The position numbers and the translations under genes are program-made. Below, in pieces: positions 6,426 through 7,567 of a DNA stretch of 7,567 nt. This stretch comes from Candidatus Krumholzibacteriia bacterium (GTDB lineage Bacteria; Krumholzibacteriota; Krumholzibacteriia; Krumholzibacteriales; Krumholzibacteriaceae), in the NCBI GenBank assembly GCA_028706585.1, contig JAQTVX010000004.1:17003-24569 (forward strand), written 5' to 3'. The notes under the pieces were generated by a model that had not been told where the DNA came from, made no database searches, and was given only the letters and a program-made list of their open reading frames with translations. Position 1 is the first letter of the stretch. Every line of letters starts with the position of its first letter.

Positions 6426-7045
6426 TGAGGGCACCGGTCATAGGAATTACCGGACCTATCGCTTCGGGCAAGACGACGGTAGCGCGGTTGATCGCCGCAA
6501 GGGGCGGGGCGCTCATCGACTGCGATGCGCTGGGCGCTCGCGCGCTCGAGGCGACGGGTGTGAGGCGAGCCCTCGTCGCCGCGTTCGGCGCCGGCATCAT
6601 GACAGCAGGCGGTGTCATATCGCGGCGCAAACTCGCTCGCGTCGTTTTCGGGAGCGATCGCAATCTCGCTCGCCTGAACCGGATCGTGCGGCCGAGGCTG
6701 AAGCGGATCATCACCGAGGAGGTGCTGAGGCGGCGAGCGAAGGCACCGTACATTGTCCTTGATGCAGTGTTGCTTTTTCAGTATAAATTCAAGTTCAAGA
6801 TCGATTTTGTCGTGGTAACGAGATCCTCTGTCGCGAAGCGCGTCATGAGGATCATGCGCCGTGACGGCGTTTCGCGAGTGGAGGCGCTCGAACGGATCGA
6901 GCGCCAGAAGAGGCTCAAGGACGATTGGGCGAGAGCCGATGTCGCGATAAGCACAGGGGGCTCGCTTGCGAGCATGCGAGGCGAAGCCCGTCGGATCCGC
7001 GACCGGTTTCTCGCTGAAGCAGCGGCCCGGAGGAAGCCAAGATGA
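6425..7045 (+). CDS. coaE: Dephospho-CoA kinase CoaE, diverged
   Basis: CoaE phosphorylates dephospho-CoA on the ribose 3' hydroxyl, the last step of coenzyme A synthesis. The 206 residues match E. coli CoaE in length. The N-terminus has the P-loop GPIASGKTT (residues 10-18; the family usually has GGIGSGKST), followed by ALIDCDALG (29-37), equivalent to the IDAD substrate-site motif. Then come FGAGIM, RRKLARVVF, the lid-side helix, IVLDAVLLF (110-118), FVVVTRSS, MRRDGVSRVEALERIERQ and ARADVAI. Several normally conserved positions differ: HP is RP (Arg89), LLFE is LLFQ (Gln119), and the usual D-N-x-G near the end is STGG. The overall order of motifs still supports CoaE. It starts at ATG 6425 with a strong ribosome site; a longer in-frame start at 6341 would lie deep inside polA and is rejected. 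It overlaps prfB by four bases (ATGA). Confidence 0.88.
   Translation: MRAPVIGITGPIASGKTTVARLIAARGGALIDCDALGARALEATGVRRALVAAFGAGIMTAGGVISRRKLARVVFGSDRNLARLNRIVRPRLKRIITEEVLRRRAKAPYIVLDAVLLFQYKFKFKIDFVVVTRSSVAKRVMRIMRRDGVSRVEALERIERQKRLKDDWARADVAISTGGSLASMRGEARRIRDRFLAEAAARRKPR
7029..7034 (+). promoter_or_regulatory. Ribosome binding site for prfB
   Basis: GGAGGA at 7029-7034 is 7 bases before ATG 7042, within the last codons of coaE. It fixes the start of the short leading frame of prfB. Confidence 0.85.
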
Positions 7046-7567
7046 AGGATAAACCGACGCACCGCGAAATCGAGGAGCAGGTGCTCGATATGGAGCGGCA
7101 GCTTGCGGGGCTGCGCGGTTGTCTTTGACCCGGAGGGGATGCGGGGCGAAATAGCGCTCATCGAGAAAGAGATGGAGAAGCCGGGCTTCTGGGATGACCG
7201 GGAACACTCGGAGGAGCGCGTTTCGAGGCTCAAGGAGCTCAAGGGCAAGATCGAGCCGTTGAACAATCTCGCGAGCGATATCACGCAACTGAAGGAGCTC
7301 ATTTCGATGGATGGGGGCTCGGAGGAGCCCTCGATGCTCGACGAGCTGATCGCCGAGCTTCCAGCGGTGCGGAAGCGGCTCGGTGATTTCGAGCTCAGGG
7401 TGCTGCTGTCCGGAGAGAACGACCGCGGAAACGCTCTCATGACCATACACCCCGGAGCGGGCGGCACCGAATCCCAAGACTGGGCGGAGATGCTGCTCAG
7501 GCTCTACCGGAAGTACATGGAGCGGAGCGGATTCAGCTATCGCCTCCTCGATCTCCAGCCCGGGGAC
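7042..7567 (+). CDS. prfB: Peptide chain release factor 2 (RF2), N-terminal part, with programmed +1 frameshift
   Basis: RF2 recognises UGA and UAA stop codons and triggers release of the finished protein. ATG 7042 opens a 28-codon frame ending LRGCL at CTT 7123-7125, followed by in-frame TGA 7126-7128. The rest of RF2 continues in the +1 frame from GAC 7127 to the window end, so the coding path is 7042-7125 joined to 7127-7567 (175 residues here). The downstream part reads DPEGMRGEIALIEKEMEKPG, then FWDD, a charged coiled-coil helical domain 1, and the conserved HPGAGGTESQDWAEMLLRLY (compare AGSGGTEAQDWASML in E. coli). The LRGCL-D junction aligns with LRGYL-D of E. coli RF2. The SPF codon-recognition and GGQ catalytic motifs lie beyond the window. 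The start overlaps the coaE stop, implying coupled translation in addition to RF2 autoregulation. Confidence 0.95.
7117..7129 (+). promoter_or_regulatory. prfB: RF2 +1 programmed frameshift site (CTT TGA C)
   Basis: The codons read GGT TGT CTT TGA C, where E. coli has GGG TAT CTT TGA C. When RF2 is scarce, the slow UGA lets tRNA-Leu on CUU slip one base forward to UUU, and reading continues with GAC, so RF2 controls its own synthesis. That mechanism is established for the family. The slippery codon, stop and following C are intact here. The Shine-Dalgarno-like stimulator (AGGGGG three bases upstream of CTT in E. coli) is replaced by CGCGGT and looks weak. Confidence 0.95.

Noticed and set aside
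7126..7128. In-frame TGA in prfB as a pseudogene mutation or sequencing error
   Set aside because: The context CTT TGA C and the LRGCL-D junction match the known RF2 programmed frameshift exactly, and both flanking frames are intact.
7132..7141. GGAGGGG directly before ATG 7139 as a possible internal start bypassing the RF2 frameshift
   Set aside because: The spacing (0-2 bases) is too short for initiation, and the residues are ordinary RF2 codons (PEGM) in the continued frame.
6380..7477. Minus-strand open frame of 365 codons opposite coaE and prfB
   Set aside because: It is antisense to CoaE and RF2, both clearly recognised. The protein is rich in Arg, Pro and His without family features.

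Overview
The window is a compact, GC-rich, entirely plus-strand stretch of bacterial housekeeping genes. The lipoprotein signal peptides and a recognisable BamD point to a diderm (Gram-negative-type) bacterium. The genes are diverged from textbook proteobacterial versions, so the source may be a less-sampled diderm phylum, but the sequence alone does not fix the phylum. I see no mobile element, CRISPR array, tRNA or rRNA, and no gene-free stretch longer than 300 bases.

Layout. Positions 1-543 hold the 3' end of rimO (ribosomal protein S12 methylthiotransferase). Positions 544-698 are the only real intergenic space. They contain a small GC hairpin, then an AT-rich patch with short palindromes and a plausible but imperfect promoter. 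From there seven genes run to the window end with almost no gaps: an unrecognised exported protein with a C-terminal membrane segment (699-1388), a TPR lipoprotein (1416-2336), bamD (2302-3093), nadD (3107-3706), polA (3708-6425), coaE (6425-7045) and the start of prfB (7042 onward). Gaps are 27, -35, 13, 1, -1 and -4 bases, so this looks like one co-transcribed and largely translationally coupled unit.

Functionally the unit has an envelope half and a cytoplasmic half. The envelope half is the exported protein, the TPR lipoprotein and BamD, the lipoprotein of the outer-membrane beta-barrel assembly machine. The cytoplasmic half covers NAD synthesis (NadD), DNA repair and replication (Pol I), the last step of CoA synthesis (CoaE) and termination at UGA/UAA (RF2). 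Three gene starts are best placed by Shine-Dalgarno evidence at codons other than the longest-ORF start: GTG 699, ATG 1416 and TTG 2302.

The clearest special signal is in prfB. An in-frame UGA follows 28 codons at CTT TGA C, and the rest of RF2 lies in the +1 frame: the autoregulatory RF2 frameshift, here with an unusually weak upstream stimulator. I found no convincing new multi-gene system. The best candidate for something undescribed is the exported protein and TPR lipoprotein directly upstream of bamD.
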